DNA of 22,588 nt from a bacterium UBA4637 (GCA_002405875.1 DHMR01000044.1:5282-27869), one strand, 5' to 3'. Counted from the stretch's first letter, positions 7,569-17,217 are shown. The notes: generated from the letters alone by a model not told the origin. Program-made: numbers and translations.

Positions 7569-7609
7569 AAAAAGAGGATTCAACCCAACCTAGGCTGAAT
7601 CCTCTTTTT
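7569..7609. terminator. Bidirectional intrinsic terminator (yggS / TonB receptor)
   Basis: A perfect 14-bp stem AAAAAGAGGATTCA / TGAATCCTCTTTTT with a 13-nt loop, giving a U-tract on both strands. It lies between the convergent yggS and receptor genes and should serve both. Confidence 0.9.
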
Positions 7610-7663
7610 GTTTTTATGAGGAAGTTATTCTTCTTTTCTCGTCTTTTTTGTGTGAGGCCTTTT

Positions 7664-10600
7664 TTAGAATGTATACTTCAATCCAATCTGACCACGCCAG
7701 CGGCTGTAGTAGTCGCTATAGTTCTTGTATGCGTAAGCACCCGTGAACTGGTATACGCCACCGCCCTGGTAGTTGACAGGGGAATAGTAGGTGGCGAAAC
7801 CATCGCCATAGGTATGCCCCCAGTCCTTGTTGAGGAGGTTGCCTACGTTGAGAATGTCGAAACTCAATTCTATAGAGTTGATCTGACCTGCCACCTTGAA
7901 GCTGTATTTCTGAGCGAAGTGTACATCGAAATGATGCTCGAAGGCAAGGTTATCGGCGTAGCGCTCGTAGTACTCGCCACGGTGCTTGCTCAGATAAGAA
8001 TCCTCGGCTATCCAGTATTTCATCATTTCACGTTGTCTAGCTTCTGTCAAGTTGCCATCGAAGTTGGTGCCGAATACCTTGTTGGTAAGGGTATTGTGAA
8101 TACCCGTTTTTGCCTCGAACTTCATCTTGTCAATCTGCGCATCGGTTGGAATGTAGAACAAGTCGTTTCCGTTGGAACCATCTTCGTTTACATCACCATA
8201 ATAATATAAGGTGTATGGTGAACCGCTCTTAGCTTGGTAAATCAAGCCGATGGTAGTCTGCCATGCTTTCTTGGCACCATAGTTGATATGGTAGTAGGCG
8301 GAAGCTTGGATGCGATGAGGAATATTGTATGCAGAGTTGGCTAATTCCAAATCGTTGCAATCTCTGTAGGTGTATTGGTATTTCCAGGAACTCTTGGCTA
8401 CGGAAGAACCACCACCGGCAACAGCCTTGGAGTTGGTCCATGTGTAGCTTGCCATCAAGTCGAGACCGAAGTCGAAATGCTTCTCGGCCTTCAATGATAA
8501 GTTGACGGTATAACCTTTGGATGTATTTGCCAAGTTGTAAACGCCGGCAATAGGAGTGCCCTTCACGGTGCTCTGGTACATAGGGCGGTTGTCCCATTCG
8601 TAACCATATTTCTGAGCAAAGGTCTCGCCAGTCTGTTCCTCAGCCAAGTTCTTGTACAAGATGTCGTTCAAAGTCTTGGAGTAAATGGCTTCTGCAGTCC
8701 AGTTGATGCCCAATGCATTGAAGTCGAAGCCGAGGTTCAAGCGCAAATTCTGAGCGAATTTGAAGTTTTTGCTACATACGGCAACGTCTTGGTTTCCGGA
8801 TGTGGCCTTGAGTTTCTCTGCGTTTTGTTCTTGCTTGTTTGGGTCGAGAATCAACTCCAGTCCCTTGGTATTCTTGGTGTCATACGAAGAAATCTGCACA
8901 CCCGTTCCCGAGAAGTTGTTGCTGATCCATACGAATGGTATGCGGCCTGTGAAGATACCTGCACCACCACGTAGGATGAAGCGACGGTCATTGTTGATGT
9001 CCCAGCGGAATCCTACTCGTGGAGAGAACATCGGAGAGAAAGAAAGGCTGCGATTGGTCTTCAAGTCCCAACCTTTTTTGACAGCGAGGTCATTGAAGTC
9101 TTTGTTCTCTGCTGGAGTGTCAAAGAATACAGGAATGTCCAAGCGCAAACCGTAGGTCAATGTGAAGTTGTTGCTTGCAGCCCATTTGTCTTGTGCATAG
9201 AAACCAAACTGACCGGCGCTGAACTCTGATGCCCAGTTAGGGTCGCCAGTAACCTCTGTGTTGGCGTGACCGTAGCGGTATTCGTTCATGTATGACTTGT
9301 TGGAATCCAACGTGCCATTCATGTAACCATCGTAGTAGGCCTTGAAGTTTTCGAAGCCCTTGAAGTTGTAGGAACCAAACAGGTCTGACAAGAAGCAATT
9401 CTTAAAATGGTAGATTTCATTATGCGTACCAAAGATGAATGTATGGTCGCCATGAAGCCAAGTCAAGTTGTCCTCGAAAGTCCAGATGTCCTGGTTGAGG
9501 TAGTTGGCCATGGAGTTGCGCTCTGTACCCAAGTTGACGGTACCGCCACCGATGTCAGAGATGGAAATCATAGGAGTTCTACCCTTGATGTTTCGATTGT
9601 CTCTTACGCGAACATAGCTAGCACGTGCCTCATTGCTGATGGTTGGAGACAGACGGCTCTGCAACTCGGCGATGAATGAGTTGGTGTTGCTATGGAATGG
9701 ATAGCTGTAGGTCTCTAGGTTCAAGGCGGTTCTACTACCAGTGCCGCTCAACTGTTCAGCGTTGACCAAACTCCAGCGAATGGCAAATTTGTTGAACTCG
9801 TTGATGTTCCAGTCCAATTTCAAGCCAGCCTTGTCGCTCCTGGTGTAGATATCCTTGCTGTCGTAATTGTAATTGTAGTCAACACCTTGTTTGGCTGCCA
9901 TATTCTTGACCATCTCCAGAATCTGCTTGGCCTGGTCGGTGTCAACCTTGGAGTTGCCGGAATCGATGCCATAGAGATTAGGATACTGCTTGTTGCTATG
10001 CTCGTAGTTGGCAAAGAAGAAGAGCTTGTTCTTGATGATAGGACCACCGAGAGTGATGCCTGTGTTGTATTCGTTCTGCTTCTGGTATTTAGGAGCATAT
10101 CCCGTACCGTCGGAATATGGATACTTGCTACCGATCAAATCTTGGTTATAACCATAGAAGTATGCGGAACCATGGAATTGGTTGGTACCACTCTTGGTGA
10201 TGGCGTTGATGGCGCCGCCCGTAAAACCGCTTTGACGAACATCGAATGGGGCAACGCTTACCTGGATTTGCTCGATGGTTTCCAAAGATACTGGTTGAGT
10301 ACCTGCTTGACCACCGTTGCTACCACCTGTGGTAAGGCCAAATACATCATTGTTGTTGGCACCATCGATCATAAAGTTGTTGTAACGGTTGTTGGTACCA
10401 GCGAATGACATGGCTCCCGACTGGGTAACAGCCAGCTGTGGATTCAAACGAGCCACATCGGCGATGCCGTGGGTGATGCTCGGCATATCATTGATTTGCT
10501 GGGCGTTCATGCTGGTTGCTGCTCCCGTGCGTGAAGCGGCGAGTCCAGCCTTGCCGGCGACAACGACCTCCTGCAACTCATGGGCATCGTCCTTGAGGGC

Positions 10601-10915
10601 ACAAGAAAGGTTGGTGCTTTCACCCAAGTTCAAGTTTACGTTGTTGAATGTCTTGGTCTGGCTACCAACGTAAGATATTTCCACTTTGTATGGACCACCT
10701 GGGCGCATACCTTGGATGGTGTAACGGCCATCCATGTTGGTTACAGCACGATAAATCGTACCAGATGGTTGGTGGGTGGCGGTGACAGTAGCGCCGATAA
10801 CATCTTCGCCACCAGTCGTAACCTTACCACTGATGCCAGAAGTGGTAATCTGTGCCATTGCAGTGGTAACCATAAAGGCTAACAAAGCAATGAGTAAATG
10901 CAATCTTTTCTGCAT
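7664..10915 (-). CDS. TonB-dependent receptor, Oar-like, with carboxypeptidase-regulatory domain
   Basis: A 1083-residue outer-membrane protein. A Sec signal peptide starts MQKRLHLLIALL and ends with the cleavage site AMA-Q at about residue 21. Then follow a carboxypeptidase-regulatory-like beta-sandwich (about 25-105; SGKVTTGGEDVIGATV, DGRYTIQGMRPGGPY), a linker ending LQEVVVAG, the TonB plug (about 120-240; MIDGANNNDVFG, GFTGGAINAITKSGTNQFHGSAY) and a long beta-barrel ending LKYTF with the usual C-terminal aromatic. The plug-barrel type resembles Oar-like receptors rather than SusC; no SusD partner is nearby, so a starch-utilisation-type locus is not indicated. Substrate unknown. It follows a paralogue on the same strand but has its own promoter, and that paralogue has its own terminator. 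Confidence 0.88.
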   Translation of the reverse strand: MQKRLHLLIALLAFMVTTAMAQITTSGISGKVTTGGEDVIGATVTATHQPSGTIYRAVTNMDGRYTIQGMRPGGPYKVEISYVGSQTKTFNNVNLNLGESTNLSCALKDDAHELQEVVVAGKAGLAASRTGAATSMNAQQINDMPSITHGIADVARLNPQLAVTQSGAMSFAGTNNRYNNFMIDGANNNDVFGLTTGGSNGGQAGTQPVSLETIEQIQVSVAPFDVRQSGFTGGAINAITKSGTNQFHGSAYFYGYNQDLIGSKYPYSDGTGYAPKYQKQNEYNTGITLGGPIIKNKLFFFANYEHSNKQYPNLYGIDSGNSKVDTDQAKQILEMVKNMAAKQGVDYNYNYDSKDIYTRSDKAGLKLDWNINEFNKFAIRWSLVNAEQLSGTGSRTALNLETYSYPFHSNTNSFIAELQSRLSPTISNEARASYVRVRDNRNIKGRTPMISISDIGGGTVNLGTERNSMANYLNQDIWTFEDNLTWLHGDHTFIFGTHNEIYHFKNCFLSDLFGSYNFKGFENFKAYYDGYMNGTLDSNKSYMNEYRYGHANTEVTGDPNWASEFSAGQFGFYAQDKWAASNNFTLTYGLRLDIPVFFDTPAENKDFNDLAVKKGWDLKTNRSLSFSPMFSPRVGFRWDINNDRRFILRGGAGIFTGRIPFVWISNNFSGTGVQISSYDTKNTKGLELILDPNKQEQNAEKLKATSGNQDVAVCSKNFKFAQNLRLNLGFDFNALGINWTAEAIYSKTLNDILYKNLAEEQTGETFAQKYGYEWDNRPMYQSTVKGTPIAGVYNLANTSKGYTVNLSLKAEKHFDFGLDLMASYTWTNSKAVAGGGSSVAKSSWKYQYTYRDCNDLELANSAYNIPHRIQASAYYHINYGAKKAWQTTIGLIYQAKSGSPYTLYYYGDVNEDGSNGNDLFYIPTDAQIDKMKFEAKTGIHNTLTNKVFGTNFDGNLTEARQREMMKYWIAEDSYLSKHRGEYYERYADNLAFEHHFDVHFAQKYSFKVAGQINSIELSFDILNVGNLLNKDWGHTYGDGFATYYSPVNYQGGGVYQFTGAYAYKNYSDYYSRWRGQIGLKYTF

Positions 10916-10920
10916 ACCTT
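10845..10920 (-). repeat. Near-identical 5' end shared with the second receptor (copy 1)
   Basis: These 76 bp cover the signal peptide and ribosome-binding region of the first receptor and match 14372-14447 at 73 of 76 positions. The similarity stops within a few bases upstream and drops to ordinary paralogue level downstream. The signal peptides differ at one residue (Ala to Thr). Confidence 0.85.
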
Positions 10921-10978
10921 ATTTATGAAAATTGGTTAATAAATGAGGAGCTTTACCCCCTTTTATACTTATTTGCTG

Positions 10979-11008
10979 CAAAATTAAATAAAATTTTCGA
11001 AAAAGCAA
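10979..11008 (-). promoter_or_regulatory. Promoter for the first TonB-dependent receptor
   Basis: On the minus strand TTGC (TTG at 11006-11008) is followed after 19-20 bp by TAATTTTG (10979-10986), a good TAnnTTTG match. The leader would be about 55-60 nt, with GGGGG and a TATAAAAGG-type stretch but no clear riboswitch. Confidence 0.65.
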
Positions 11009-11054
11009 GCTTTTATAAGCATAAAAATGCTATTGTCATAGAAAAATTACAAAA

Positions 11055-11091
11055 AAGATGCACTTCCCGATAGATTGGGGAAGTGCATCTT
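11055..11091 (-). terminator. Intrinsic terminator of the second TonB-dependent receptor
   Basis: A perfect 14-bp stem AAGATGCACTTCCC / GGGAAGTGCATCTT with a 9-nt loop, followed on the minus strand by TTTT and further T-rich sequence. It lies 15 bp past the receptor stop codon and separates the two receptor transcripts. Confidence 0.88.
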
Positions 11092-11106
11092 GGAAATTAT
11101 TTCAGA

Positions 11107-14100
11107 TTAGTTGAAAATATAGCGGATGGAGAACTGGATGGAATAGGTAGAGTTGAAACTTGTCAAGTTGGTGTATGTCTTGTTCAAGATTTCCTTTCCA
11201 TTCTTCTGGAACTGGTAGGTGTTCTTCTTAGAATCATACTTCAAGAGAGCCATATTGTTGACTGACTTGTAGAGACCCCAGCTCTTGTTGAGCAAGTTGG
11301 CCAAGTTCTTGATGTCTATGCCAAACTGGAGGGTGTTCTTCTGACCGCCTACCTTAAGATAGAAGTTCTGGTTGAACTTGAAGTCCACCTGATGATGCCA
11401 AGGCATCACGGCACCACCACGCTCTGCGTACTGACCCTTGTGGTTCTTTAGATACTTATCCTGTTCGATATAGTTCCAGAAGTCATCCTTCTGCTGCTCG
11501 GCTGTGTAGTCACCATTGTCGGCGAATGTCCAAGTCTCGAGAGCTTCGCGAGAAGCAGGGATGTAAATCAAGTTGTTAGAACCATAGTCGTTCACGATGT
11601 TGGTAGACATGGTGTAAGAATAGCGTGTACAGCTATAACCACCAGCATAACCCATGTTCATGCCTTCATAGATAAGGCCTACCTCTGAACCGAAGTTCTT
11701 GCCATAGTCCTTCTTGTAAGAAGCGGAGATGAGCAAGCGGTTAGGAGCCACGTAAGTACCGTAGCCCAACTCCTTGTCGTTGTTGCCGTTTACGGAATAA
11801 CGGTTGTTGTAGTATGCAGAATTTACCTGGTCACCTACACCATCACCATAACTCTTAGCCTTAGAGTAAGTGTAAGATGCAGAGAGGTTCAAACCGAAGT
11901 GGAATGATTTAGCCAAAGAGGCAGTGATGGAATAATAATATGCCTTGTTGCCTGCATTGGTAATCATGTAAGGGTTGATTTTGGAGTTGCGTGAATAGAG
12001 CTTGCGCTTGTCGCCTGAGTTAGCCAAGTCGGCTGTATAGCTCTCTCCATCCCAGTAACGGTCGAGGTTAATAACGGTAGCTGGGTTGAAGTCGCGGCTG
12101 TAGATACCTTCCAAGGAGAAGTTGACATCGTATGGCAACTTCACGTCGACAGCCAAAGAGCTTTTCCATGTAGCGTTCATCTTCAAGTCTTTGTCAAGGA
12201 TAGTTGGATTCGAAGGTGCTGCTGCGTTCTCGCGGTCAACTGCCAAGCCCTGCTTCTGTAAAGCCGCAATCTGATCAGCGCGGTTCACATAGAACTTGTC
12301 CATGAGGATGCCGTTGGTTGCACTTGCTTGATTATTATAATAATAGGTGTACTGACCGCAACCGGCGTTGCCCACAGCTGATACAAGCCATACGAAAGGC
12401 AAACGGCCCACGAAGTAACCTGTACCACCACGGACAACCAACTTATGATTGCCGAGTACATCCCAGTTGAAACCGATACGTGGAGACACGGTGAGAGGTG
12501 CGTCTGGACGCTGGTCGGTAGAATAAGTCTTGTTAATCTGGCTTACGCCATCCTTCCACTGCATGGCAGCGAAAGCCTTATTGTAGTTGTTCTCCAACTT
12601 TGGATAGATAGGCAATTCAAAACGCAAACCGGCTGTCATACGGAAACGCTCAGAGAAGTTCACCTGATCCTGGAGATAAGCAGAGAACTGATTGTACTTC
12701 ATGGTAGCATTGAACTGGTCGCTGCCATCCATAGGGAAAGTGATACCATAGCCTGATGGAGCACCACCAGCCATGAATGACTCTGGAGAATCGTAAACAT
12801 AGTAACCTGCGGAAGCTGCACCGAAACCATTCACAGCCTTGTTGGTCTCAAACTGAAGACCAGCGGTGAAGTTCTGGATTCCTGTGGTCCATGTAGCCTC
12901 ATCAGTTGCGACGAAAGTCTTTACTTGGCGGAGGTTACCCTGGGTGAATGGGTCAGGACCAAAGCCCATGTAGTAAGCTCCATCCTTCAAAATATCCACG
13001 GTTGGGAACATGCCGCCTACATAGGAGCGAGGCTCGTCCTGGTAAGAGTAAGTGCCACGGAGCACATTGCTCACGCCGCCCCACTTAGAGTTCCATTCTG
13101 CTGCCAAAGAGGTGAAGTTTTTCTCCTGATAGTAGCGAGCACTCTCGAAGTAAAGACCAGCGTTGGATGTACGTCCTGCCTGGCTCTTGCCACCAGAGAT
13201 AGAAACCCCATCAGAAGTGCCACCAGGATAAATCTCTTTGTCGTTGAATGGTGTGGTGGAGCTGGATGGAGCGTTGGAATCCTTGTCGTGGCTCTTGGAG
13301 AAACGAACGTTTACCTTGTTGTTCTCGTTGATGTTCCAATCCAAGCGAGCCAATATCTTATAGGAAGGGGTATCGAGAGAGTAACCCTGGTAACGACCTG
13401 GGTTGTAACCATAGGTCGTGTTAAGAAAGTTGAGCATGTTGTCCATGTCGCTCGCCAAAGGGCGATGCATGGTACCTGTGTTTGGCTTCCATTCATCTGC
13501 GGCGCTCAAACGAGCTGTACCAGAAGGACCTGCGGAGATGTTGTTCTGATACTCACCGTTGACGAAGAAGAACAATTTGTCCTTGATGATAGGACCTCCG
13601 AAGCTGGCGCCCCATGTGGTGGAGTGTGACTGGAGACGAGTTAACTCGTAGTCATCTACCTTATTACCCTTCAGGTGGGCATTGGTCGTATACATGTAGG
13701 CTGTACCTTTGAACTGGTTGGTACCACTCTTGGTCACAGCACTGATGGCACCGCCGGTGAAACCACTCAAACGTACATCGTATGGAGATGAAGAAACTGA
13801 AATTTGATCCAAGGCATCAAGAGAAATAGGGGAACCATTGCCTGGGAGGTTACCACCAATACCGAAGGCGTTGTTGAAAGCTGCACCATCGACAGTTACA
13901 TAACTCTGACGATAGTTACCACCGCCTACAGAGAAACCGCTACCAACGTTGGCACCCTGAGGAGTCAACTTCAAGAGGTCGTTCATGCTACGAGATACGG
14001 TAGGAACGGTCTCGATCTGGTCGGCGTTGATACTTGTTGTGGCACCAGCGCGGTCGGTGCGCATGTTATTGTTGCGTGAAGCTGAGACTACGACTTCCTG

Positions 14101-14442
14101 AAGCATCTCAGAATCTTCAGCCAGGTTCTCGTTCAAAACAGTGTTCTCACCAAGAGCGAGGTTTATGTTCTTCTCGTTCTTCGTCTTGTAGCCCACGTAA
14201 GAGACTTCCAAGACGTAAGGACCGCCAGGGCGCATTCCCTGAATTGAATAACGACCATCAATGTTGGTCACTGCACGATACACGGTACCGGAAGGCTGGT
14301 GTACTGCTTTGATAGTTGCGCCGATGACGTCCTCTCCATTTGCGGTAATTTTTCCGCTCATACTGGAGGTCGTAATCTGTGCCATTGCAGTGGTAACCAT
14401 AAAGGTCAGCAAAGCAATGAGTAAATGCAATCTTTTCTGCAT
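11107..14442 (-). CDS. TonB-dependent receptor, Oar-like, with carboxypeptidase-regulatory domain (paralogue)
   Basis: A 1111-residue outer-membrane receptor of the same architecture as its neighbour: signal peptide starting MQKRLHLLIALL and cleaved after AMA, regulatory beta-sandwich (about 25-105, by eye some 65% identical to the neighbour), LQEVVVSASR, plug (about 120-240; TVDGAAFNNAFG, GFTGGAISAVTKSGTNQFKGTAY) and a barrel that has diverged much further. It ends IRYIFN, with an Asn after the usual terminal Phe. The frame is open to an ATG at 14505, but that would add 21 residues before a signal peptide that is complete at 14442 and matches the paralogue, so 14442 is chosen. Substrate unknown; the barrel divergence suggests a different ligand (inference). 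Confidence 0.88.
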   Translation of the reverse strand: MQKRLHLLIALLTFMVTTAMAQITTSSMSGKITANGEDVIGATIKAVHQPSGTVYRAVTNIDGRYSIQGMRPGGPYVLEVSYVGYKTKNEKNINLALGENTVLNENLAEDSEMLQEVVVSASRNNNMRTDRAGATTSINADQIETVPTVSRSMNDLLKLTPQGANVGSGFSVGGGNYRQSYVTVDGAAFNNAFGIGGNLPGNGSPISLDALDQISVSSSPYDVRLSGFTGGAISAVTKSGTNQFKGTAYMYTTNAHLKGNKVDDYELTRLQSHSTTWGASFGGPIIKDKLFFFVNGEYQNNISAGPSGTARLSAADEWKPNTGTMHRPLASDMDNMLNFLNTTYGYNPGRYQGYSLDTPSYKILARLDWNINENNKVNVRFSKSHDKDSNAPSSSTTPFNDKEIYPGGTSDGVSISGGKSQAGRTSNAGLYFESARYYQEKNFTSLAAEWNSKWGGVSNVLRGTYSYQDEPRSYVGGMFPTVDILKDGAYYMGFGPDPFTQGNLRQVKTFVATDEATWTTGIQNFTAGLQFETNKAVNGFGAASAGYYVYDSPESFMAGGAPSGYGITFPMDGSDQFNATMKYNQFSAYLQDQVNFSERFRMTAGLRFELPIYPKLENNYNKAFAAMQWKDGVSQINKTYSTDQRPDAPLTVSPRIGFNWDVLGNHKLVVRGGTGYFVGRLPFVWLVSAVGNAGCGQYTYYYNNQASATNGILMDKFYVNRADQIAALQKQGLAVDRENAAAPSNPTILDKDLKMNATWKSSLAVDVKLPYDVNFSLEGIYSRDFNPATVINLDRYWDGESYTADLANSGDKRKLYSRNSKINPYMITNAGNKAYYYSITASLAKSFHFGLNLSASYTYSKAKSYGDGVGDQVNSAYYNNRYSVNGNNDKELGYGTYVAPNRLLISASYKKDYGKNFGSEVGLIYEGMNMGYAGGYSCTRYSYTMSTNIVNDYGSNNLIYIPASREALETWTFADNGDYTAEQQKDDFWNYIEQDKYLKNHKGQYAERGGAVMPWHHQVDFKFNQNFYLKVGGQKNTLQFGIDIKNLANLLNKSWGLYKSVNNMALLKYDSKKNTYQFQKNGKEILNKTYTNLTSFNSTYSIQFSIRYIFN

Positions 14443-14447
14443 ACCTT
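14372..14447 (-). repeat. Near-identical 5' end shared with the first receptor (copy 2)
   Basis: Partner of 10845-10920, 73 of 76 bases identical. It spans the signal-peptide codons plus five bases upstream of the ATG (AAGGT). Confidence 0.85.
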
Positions 14448-14502
14448 TTATAAAATTATTAATGAATGATACGGGTGTTATCCCTTTATTTAATGTCGGT
14501 TG

Positions 14503-14510
14503 CAAAATTA
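14503..14510 (-). promoter_or_regulatory. Putative -7 element of the second TonB-dependent receptor
   Basis: Minus strand GTAATTTTGCA contains TAATTTTG, the same element and local context as in the paralogue's promoter. No TTTG lies at the standard 19-bp spacing; the nearest is at about 25 bp, so assignment is tentative. The leader would be about 55 nt. Confidence 0.45.
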
Positions 14511-14769
14511 CTCAAAAAAAACGATATTTATGTTACAAATCTGTAAAAATGTGCGGGAAAGTCTCTGATTTCTTGATTTTAGTTAACTAAATGGTGATTA
14601 TCGGCTCTGAGAATCCATGTTGGCAGCCAAATAGGGGCTTTAGGTGCCTACTTGTCGGAATTTCTGGTTTTTCTGTATTTTTATACGACAAATTTATCAA
14701 AAATGCAGAAAAGTAATAGCAAAATGTAAAATAATCAAAGAAAAATGCTACGAATTGGAAAATAATTCG

Positions 14770-14777
14770 TAATTTTG
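14770..14777 (+). promoter_or_regulatory. Putative -7 element of aconitase
   Basis: TAATTTTG followed by CGG matches TAnnTTTG. The -33 region is poor. A start near 14784 would give a leader of about 98 nt, containing a short AAGAG/CTCTT stem but no recognised regulatory RNA. Confidence 0.45.
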
Positions 14778-14881
14778 CGGACAGATTATTTCAGGAAATG
14801 AATATCTGATGAATATTTGGTATAAATTTTAAGAGTAATCTCTTCGGTTTTGTGATTAATTAATTTAAAAAAGTGAACAAG

Positions 14882-17140
14882 ATGATACTGGACATTGAAA
14901 TGTTGAGAAGCTTCTACGCTTCGTATTCTGAAAATGTAGCACAGGCTAAGGCTACCGTGAAACGACCTCTCACTTACGCAGAGAAAGTTCTCTTTGCGCA
15001 TCTTTTCGATCCTTCCCAATTACGACCATATCATAGGGGCGTCGAATATGTCGATTTCCGACCTAACCGTGTCGCGATGCAGGATGCAACAGCCCAAATG
15101 GCACTCCTTCAGTTCATGAACGCTGGCAAGGACAAGGTGGCCGTGCCAGCTTCCGTTCATTGTGATCACTTGATTCGTGCCGATGTAGGAGCAGAAAAAG
15201 ACCTTCCTGAGGCATGCAAAACTAATCAAGAGGTGTACGACTTCCTTAAGTCGGTCTCTCAGAAATACCACATTGGCTTCTGGGGGCCAGGCGCAGGCAT
15301 CATCCATCAGGTGGTGCTTGAGAACTACGCCTTCCCTGGCGGTATGATGGTGGGAACCGATTCCCATACTCCAAATGCTGGTGGACTGGGTATGGTGGCT
15401 GTTGGTGTCGGTGGAGCCGATGCTGTGGATGTGTTAACTGGGCAACCATGGGAATTGAAGATGCCTCGCCTTATAGGTGTTCATCTCACCGGTAAGCTCT
15501 CTGGTTGGGCTACTCCGAAAGATGTGATTTTGGAAATCTTGGGCATTCTGACCGTAAAGGGTGGTACCAACGCCATTCTTGAATATTTCGGCGACGGACT
15601 GGACAGTATCTCTACAACAGGTAAGGCTACCATCTGCAACATGGGGGCGGAATTGGGCGCTACTTGCTCTATCTTCCCATTTGATGAGAATGCGGATGAG
15701 TATCTTCGCAAGACGGGACGTGAGGAAATCGCAGTCTTGGCCCAACAGAACGCTGCTGAGTTGAAGGCAGACCCAGAGGTGTTGGCTGATCCTTCTGCTT
15801 TCTATGACCAGATTGTGGAAATAGATCTTTCCAAAGTGGAGCCTCATCTCAATGGTCCTTTCACTCCGGATGCTGCCACTCCAATCTCTCACATGAAGGC
15901 TAAAGGCCCTGCCAACGACTATCCAATGGTCGTTGAGGTTGGTTTGGTAGGTAGTTGCACCAACTCCTCTTATCAGGATCTCGCCCGTGCAGCCAGTGTT
16001 GCTCGTCAGGCATACGAAAAGGGCATTCAGGTGAAGGGACAGCTCATCATCAATCCAGGATCCGAACAGATACGTTATACCGCCGAACGTGACGGTATCC
16101 TTGATGACTTCAAGAAGATAGGTGCATTGATTATGACCAATGCCTGTGGACCTTGTATCGGTCAGTGGAAGCGCCACACCGATGATAACACCCGCAAGAA
16201 TGCCATCGTCACCTCTTTCAATCGTAACTTCCGCCGTCGTGCTGATGGCAATCCAAATACTTTCGCATTCATCGGCAGCCCTGAGCTGACCGTGGCTTTG
16301 ACAATTGCCGGTCGTCTGGACTTCAATCCAGCTACTGACACCTTGTTAGACAAGGAGGGCAACAGCGTGAAACTCGATGCGCCTGCCGGCTTCACTTTCC
16401 CACCAAAGGGATTTGTCGTTGACGATAAGGGCTTCGTCGCTCCTAGCGAGGCAAATGCCAACGTAGAGGTCGTGATAGCTCCGGATAGCAACCGCCTTCA
16501 GAAACTTGCTCCGTTTGCGCCTTGGGATGGCAAGGACTTGATCAACATGCCGCTGCTCATCAAGACAGAAGGCAAGTGTACCACTGACCATATATCCATG
16601 GCTGGTCCATGGCTGAAGTTCCGTGGACATCTCCAGAATATCTCCGACAACCTCTTGATGGGCGCTGTCAATGCCTTCAATGGCGAGAGCAACAAGGTGA
16701 AAAATCAGTTGGATGGTCAGTACGTTGAAGTTTCTACCGCTGCCAAGGCTTACAAGGCAAAGGGCATCAGTAGTATCGTCGTTGCGGAAGACAACTATGG
16801 TGAGGGCTCTTCTCGTGAGCATGCTGCTATGGAACCTAGATTCCTCAATGTAAAGGTGATTCTCGCTAAGAGTTTCGCCCGTATCCATGAGACCAATCTA
16901 AAGAAACAGGGCATGCTCGCCCTCACCTTTTTGAATAAAGATGATTATAATAAGGTACAGGAAGACGATCGTATCTCCTTGACTGGTCTGAAGGATTTCG
17001 CTCCAGGAAATAAGTTTACTGTCACGCTTAGGCACAAGGATGGTATGGAGGACAGCTTCCAGGTGGAACACACCTATAATGAGACACAGATAGCATGGTT
17101 TAAGGCTGGAAGTGCATTGAATTTTGCTGCAAAGAAATAA
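14882..17140 (+). CDS. acnA: Aconitate hydratase, mitochondrial type
   Basis: Isomerises citrate to isocitrate in the cytoplasm using a [4Fe-4S] cluster. The 752 residues hold all expected signatures: [14 protein letters not shown] (about 158-171), the cluster cysteines at about 359 (VGSCTNSS), 422 and 425 ([11 protein letters not shown]), and the swivel-domain motif [13 protein letters not shown] then [15 protein letters not shown]. The cluster positions are one residue from those I recall for pig mitochondrial aconitase (358, 421, 424), fitting the mitochondrial-like aconitase described in Bacteroides. GTG at 14873 is an in-frame alternative start, but ATG at 14882 gives the family-like [15 protein letters not shown]. 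It is followed after 77 bp by citrate synthase on the same strand, without isocitrate dehydrogenase between. Confidence 0.95.
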   Translation: MILDIEMLRSFYASYSENVAQAKATVKRPLTYAEKVLFAHLFDPSQLRPYHRGVEYVDFRPNRVAMQDATAQMALLQFMNAGKDKVAVPASVHCDHLIRADVGAEKDLPEACKTNQEVYDFLKSVSQKYHIGFWGPGAGIIHQVVLENYAFPGGMMVGTDSHTPNAGGLGMVAVGVGGADAVDVLTGQPWELKMPRLIGVHLTGKLSGWATPKDVILEILGILTVKGGTNAILEYFGDGLDSISTTGKATICNMGAELGATCSIFPFDENADEYLRKTGREEIAVLAQQNAAELKADPEVLADPSAFYDQIVEIDLSKVEPHLNGPFTPDAATPISHMKAKGPANDYPMVVEVGLVGSCTNSSYQDLARAASVARQAYEKGIQVKGQLIINPGSEQIRYTAERDGILDDFKKIGALIMTNACGPCIGQWKRHTDDNTRKNAIVTSFNRNFRRRADGNPNTFAFIGSPELTVALTIAGRLDFNPATDTLLDKEGNSVKLDAPAGFTFPPKGFVVDDKGFVAPSEANANVEVVIAPDSNRLQKLAPFAPWDGKDLINMPLLIKTEGKCTTDHISMAGPWLKFRGHLQNISDNLLMGAVNAFNGESNKVKNQLDGQYVEVSTAAKAYKAKGISSIVVAEDNYGEGSSREHAAMEPRFLNVKVILAKSFARIHETNLKKQGMLALTFLNKDDYNKVQEDDRISLTGLKDFAPGNKFTVTLRHKDGMEDSFQVEHTYNETQIAWFKAGSALNFAAKK

Positions 17141-17150
17141 TTAATAATGA

Positions 17151-17213
17151 AATGTATAATGTATAATGAACCAACTTGGTTTATTATGCGTTATACATTA
17201 TAAATTATACATT
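17151..17213. repeat. Long nested dyad between aconitase and citrate synthase
   Basis: The arm 17151-17168 (AATGTATAATGTATAATG) pairs with 17196-17213 (CATTATAAATTATACATT) at 17 of 18 positions. The intervening loop contains a second palindrome AACCAACTTGGTT (17169-17181). The outer arm ends 4 nt before the citrate synthase ATG, so in RNA the ribosome-binding region would be in the stem. There is no T-tract, which argues against a classical terminator. It resembles a small intergenic repeat element. Confidence 0.65.
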
Positions 17214-17217
17214 GTTT

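Larger units (their letters stand above)
14443..14881. other. Divergent intergenic region between receptor 2 and aconitase
   Basis: A 439-bp non-coding stretch, AT-rich at both ends. It holds a -7 element for the receptor, one for aconitase, a perfect 14-bp palindrome TTTAGTTAACTAAA (14578-14591) and a weak inverted pair TTGTCG (14652-14657) / CGACAA (14686-14691). I see no open reading frame with family features, no tRNA and no recognisable riboswitch. The palindrome could be a regulator site, but only one copy is visible. Confidence 0.5.

Noticed and set aside
12925..13629. A 234-codon plus-strand open frame opposite the second TonB receptor
   Set aside because: Antisense shadow of a long gene, with no domain, signal or promoter of its own.
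7664..14442. A SusC/SusD polysaccharide-utilisation locus
   Set aside because: Neither receptor has a SusD partner or glycoside hydrolase nearby, and the plug and regulatory-domain style is Oar-like.
14443..14505. Possible 21-residue N-terminal extension of the second receptor
   Set aside because: It would precede a complete signal peptide identical in form to the paralogue and overlaps the -7 element.
14784..14881. A riboswitch or iron-responsive leader before aconitase
   Set aside because: Only a 5-bp AAGAG/CTCTT stem is visible; no known riboswitch core or clear aptamer was recognised.
17176..17217. Possible 14-residue N-terminal extension of citrate synthase
   Set aside because: It consists of the AT-rich dyad and does not resemble citrate synthase.
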